Shown: in pieces, positions 6,184-7,317 of the stretch | Layout of the letters: every line of letters starts with the position of its first letter | How positions within the stretch are numbered: position 1 is the first letter of the stretch | Source of the DNA: Magnetococcales bacterium | GTDB lineage: Bacteria > Pseudomonadota > Magnetococcia > Magnetococcales > JADFYX01 | Direction: 5' to 3' | Length of the DNA stretch: 7,317 nt | Assembly: GCA_015232795.1 (NCBI GenBank) | Contig: JADFYX010000114.1 | Span: 1 to 7,317 of the forward strand | Made by a program: the position numbers and the translations under genes | Notes under the pieces: model-generated | What the model saw: the letters and a program-made list of their open reading frames with translations, nothing else | The model's database searches: none | Told to the model about the DNA's origin: nothing

Positions 6184-6795
6184 ATGATGATTCAATCTGT
6201 TAGCGCCCTGCAATCCTACAGTATAATAGCTGATAGCTCAGCTAATGGGGCAAAGTTGGCTAAACGTAGTGTTTCTGGTGAGGTTAAAACATCTGCGATT
6301 AGCAACCCTTTGGAGACAGAGAATAGCCGCCAAAACTCAGATTTTTTTTCTTTTTCCAGTGATGGAGTATCAGCATATGCCAACCAAGCTCTTAGGGAAA
6401 AAGCACTTGGGGAAATAAACCGTATGCTACAAGAGAGTGATGCAAACGCTAAGGCTGTAGAAGAGTTAGATCCAGAAGATCACACTCCCGAAAAAACTTC
6501 TGACTATATTGTCTCTATCTCCACAGGGTTTTTTGCTAGATATGCAGATAACCACCCAGAACTGGAACAAAAAGCTCTTCTAGACGGCTTTATAGAGTTA
6601 ATTTCTGGTGGTATAAAGCGTGGTTTAGAAGAGGCAAAAGATATTTTAGAAGGATTGGATGTTCTCAATGGGCAGGTAGAGGAGGGAATTGATACCACTG
6701 ATACCATGATTTGGGAAAAATTAAATCTCTATTATGAAGAAAAACTATCTAATTTCTCCACTTCCCAAGAGGAGGAGTATGCTGTGGCCGCTTAA
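6184..6795 (+). CDS. DUF5610-like protein
   Basis: The protein has 203 residues. Residues 1-60 are Ser/Asn-rich and probably disordered. A helical region follows at about 65-190 with the pattern I associate with DUF5610: T101-P-E, then SISTGFFARYADNHPE (111-126), then SGGIKRGLEEAKDILEGLDV (141-160) and an acidic helix ending near residue 190. The function of the family is not established. There is no signal peptide or membrane segment. The gene has its own sigma-54 type promoter and an intrinsic terminator just downstream, so it is probably monocistronic. Sigma-54 control and a Ser-rich N-terminus are seen in some flagellar or secreted proteins, but nothing here proves that. The family call is from memory of the sequence pattern and needs an HMM check. 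Confidence 0.6.
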   Translation: MMIQSVSALQSYSIIADSSANGAKLAKRSVSGEVKTSAISNPLETENSRQNSDFFSFSSDGVSAYANQALREKALGEINRMLQESDANAKAVEELDPEDHTPEKTSDYIVSISTGFFARYADNHPELEQKALLDGFIELISGGIKRGLEEAKDILEGLDVLNGQVEEGIDTTDTMIWEKLNLYYEEKLSNFSTSQEEEYAVAA

Positions 6796-6806
6796 AATAG
6801 TTTTAA

Positions 6807-6850
6807 ACCATTGTTTACTTCTGGTTGTACTACCCAACTTTAAGGGGGAG
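6807..6850 (+). repeat. 44-bp direct repeat, copy 1
   Basis: The 44 bases from 6807 to 6850 are identical to 7239-7282. This copy lies between the DUF5610-like gene and its terminator loop and ends with the left arm of the terminator stem. The match stops exactly at the stem-loop boundary (ACAAA here, TTTGT in the other copy). Confidence 0.95.
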
Positions 6851-6870
6851 ACAAACTCCCCCTAGTCTTT
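6843..6870 (+). terminator. Intrinsic terminator of the DUF5610-like gene
   Basis: An 8-bp GC-rich stem (AGGGGGAG at 6843-6850 and CTCCCCCT at 6856-6863) with loop ACAAA is followed by a T-rich run (TAGTCTTTCTT). It lies about 50 bases after the stop codon at 6795. Confidence 0.75.
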
Positions 6871-6976
6871 CTTAGTTGTATTTCTTTACAAATCATTTCG
6901 TTACGCAAAAATTGACCTAATATATTTTATAATATTGTGGCTATTTTTTGGGTAAAAAACAATAATTTATTATGTT

Positions 6977-6999
6977 TATATGGTGGTTTTCACCATATA
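6977..6999. promoter_or_regulatory. 9-bp perfect inverted repeat upstream of the receiver gene
   Basis: TATATGGTG and CACCATATA are separated by GTTTT. The repeat lies 63 bases before the receiver ORF. No T-run follows, so it is more likely an operator or RNA hairpin than a terminator. The protein that would bind it is unknown. Confidence 0.4.
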
Positions 7000-7062
7000 T
7001 GGATATACTGTCAATATGGAAAAATGAACAACTGTTAAACTTACCATTACTAGTTATTTTTT

Positions 7063-7275
7063 ATGCAATTAAAGCAAAAACATGTCCTGATTGTTGACCA
7101 TGATCCTATTTTTCGAAATTATTTAATACAAATATTCGAAAAAGATGGTTTTTATGCTCACTGGTCTATTGTTGACAGTGAAATGTGGGAACTCTTACGG
7201 CAGCGTGAGATTGATCTTGTAATCTTGGATGTGGAATTACCATTGTTTACTTCTGGTTGTACTACCCAACTTTAA
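7063..7275 (+). CDS. Response-regulator receiver domain, truncated after the phospho-acceptor strand
   Basis: The ATG at 7063 is the only start after an in-frame TAG at 7051; no good ribosome-binding site precedes it. Residues 7-60 are the first half of a CheY-like receiver: HVLIVDHDP (beta-1 with acidic residues D12 and D14; H13 is where a second metal-binding acid is common), helix 1, beta-2, helix 2 and DLVILDVELP with the likely phospho-acceptor D56. The Thr/Ser of beta-4, the Lys of beta-5 and any output domain are missing. After P60 the frame runs into ten residues encoded by the 44-bp repeat and stops at TAA 7273-7275. That tail is not receiver sequence. The intact gene would take part in two-component signalling; its kinase and output are unknown. 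The truncation may be an assembly effect. Confidence 0.65.
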   Translation: MQLKQKHVLIVDHDPIFRNYLIQIFEKDGFYAHWSIVDSEMWELLRQREIDLVILDVELPLFTSGCTTQL

Positions 7276-7282
7276 GGGGGAG
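7239..7282 (+). repeat. 44-bp direct repeat, copy 2, inside the receiver ORF
   Basis: Identical to 6807-6850, offset by 432 bases. It begins at the codon for P60 of the receiver and replaces the expected continuation of the domain. The bases before it differ between the copies, which sets the left boundary. Confidence 0.95.
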
Positions 7283-7317
7283 TTTGTCTCCCCCTTAAAG
7301 TTGGGTAGTACAACCAG
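7253..7317. repeat. Perfect 30-bp fold-back ending at the last base
   Basis: Bases 7253-7282 and 7288-7317 are exact reverse complements around a 5-base loop TTTGT. The right arm together with the loop equals the reverse complement of the DUF5610 downstream region including its terminator. The arm may extend beyond the window. This pattern is typical of a contig end in a repeat or of a template-switch chimera. Confidence 0.95.

Noticed and set aside
6504..6707. 67-codon - strand frame opposite the DUF5610-like gene
   Set aside because: Shadow of a gene with a promoter, ribosome-binding site and terminator on the + strand.
6912..6933. TTGACC followed by TATAAT upstream of the receiver gene
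   Set aside because: The spacing is only 10 bases, too short for a sigma-70 promoter.
7239..7275. The ten-residue tail of the receiver ORF as a natural C-terminus
   Set aside because: It is encoded by a copy of non-coding DNA from 6807-6850 and does not resemble any receiver segment.
7253..7317. The terminal fold-back as an insertion-sequence end or transposon
   Set aside because: No transposase is visible and the arms match the local terminator region. A join artefact or local rearrangement explains the pattern more simply.

Overview
The window looks like AT-rich chromosomal DNA from a Gram-negative bacterium, probably Pseudomonadota or a relative of the old 'Deltaproteobacteria'. The clues are an ABC_sub_bind-type periplasmic protein behind an N-terminal membrane anchor, a sigma-54 type promoter, and a DUF5610-like protein. 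This placement is an inference; no rRNA or marker gene is present. There is no CRISPR array, tRNA, rRNA or insertion-sequence transposase.

Left part (2-4111, + strand) is an apparent three-gene operon. Its members are (i) the C-terminal part of a divergent pentameric ligand-gated ion channel (pLGIC) whose 5' end lies outside the window, (ii) a cyclic-nucleotide-binding-like domain fused to an SLC13/DASS anion permease, started by TTG, and (iii) a membrane-anchored ABC_sub_bind protein whose ATG overlaps the preceding stop codon (ATGA). A ligand-gated channel, a secondary transporter with a cytoplasmic sensor domain and a periplasmic binding protein in one unit suggest a solute-sensing and transport module. 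No assembled function is proven.

Middle part (4108-5208, - strand) holds a coiled-coil protein of unknown function followed by an overlapping small M50-like membrane metallopeptidase (HELSH). The coiled-coil gene appears broken or frameshifted at its 5' end, at a run of eight A. The peptidase stop codon overlaps the stop codon of the upstream operon inside a single TTAA. Next come a doubtful 56-codon + strand ORF (5294-5464) and a convincing - strand gene for a small two-CxxC protein (5465-5797), which meet tail to tail.

Right part (5798-7317, + strand) contains a gene-poor leader with a good sigma-54 promoter match, a DUF5610-like gene with an intrinsic terminator, and the first half of a response-regulator receiver domain. 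That receiver ORF runs abruptly into a 44-bp copy of the DUF5610 gene's downstream sequence, followed by a perfect 30-bp fold-back that ends exactly at the last base. This looks like a contig end or chimeric join, or else a real repeat-mediated rearrangement.
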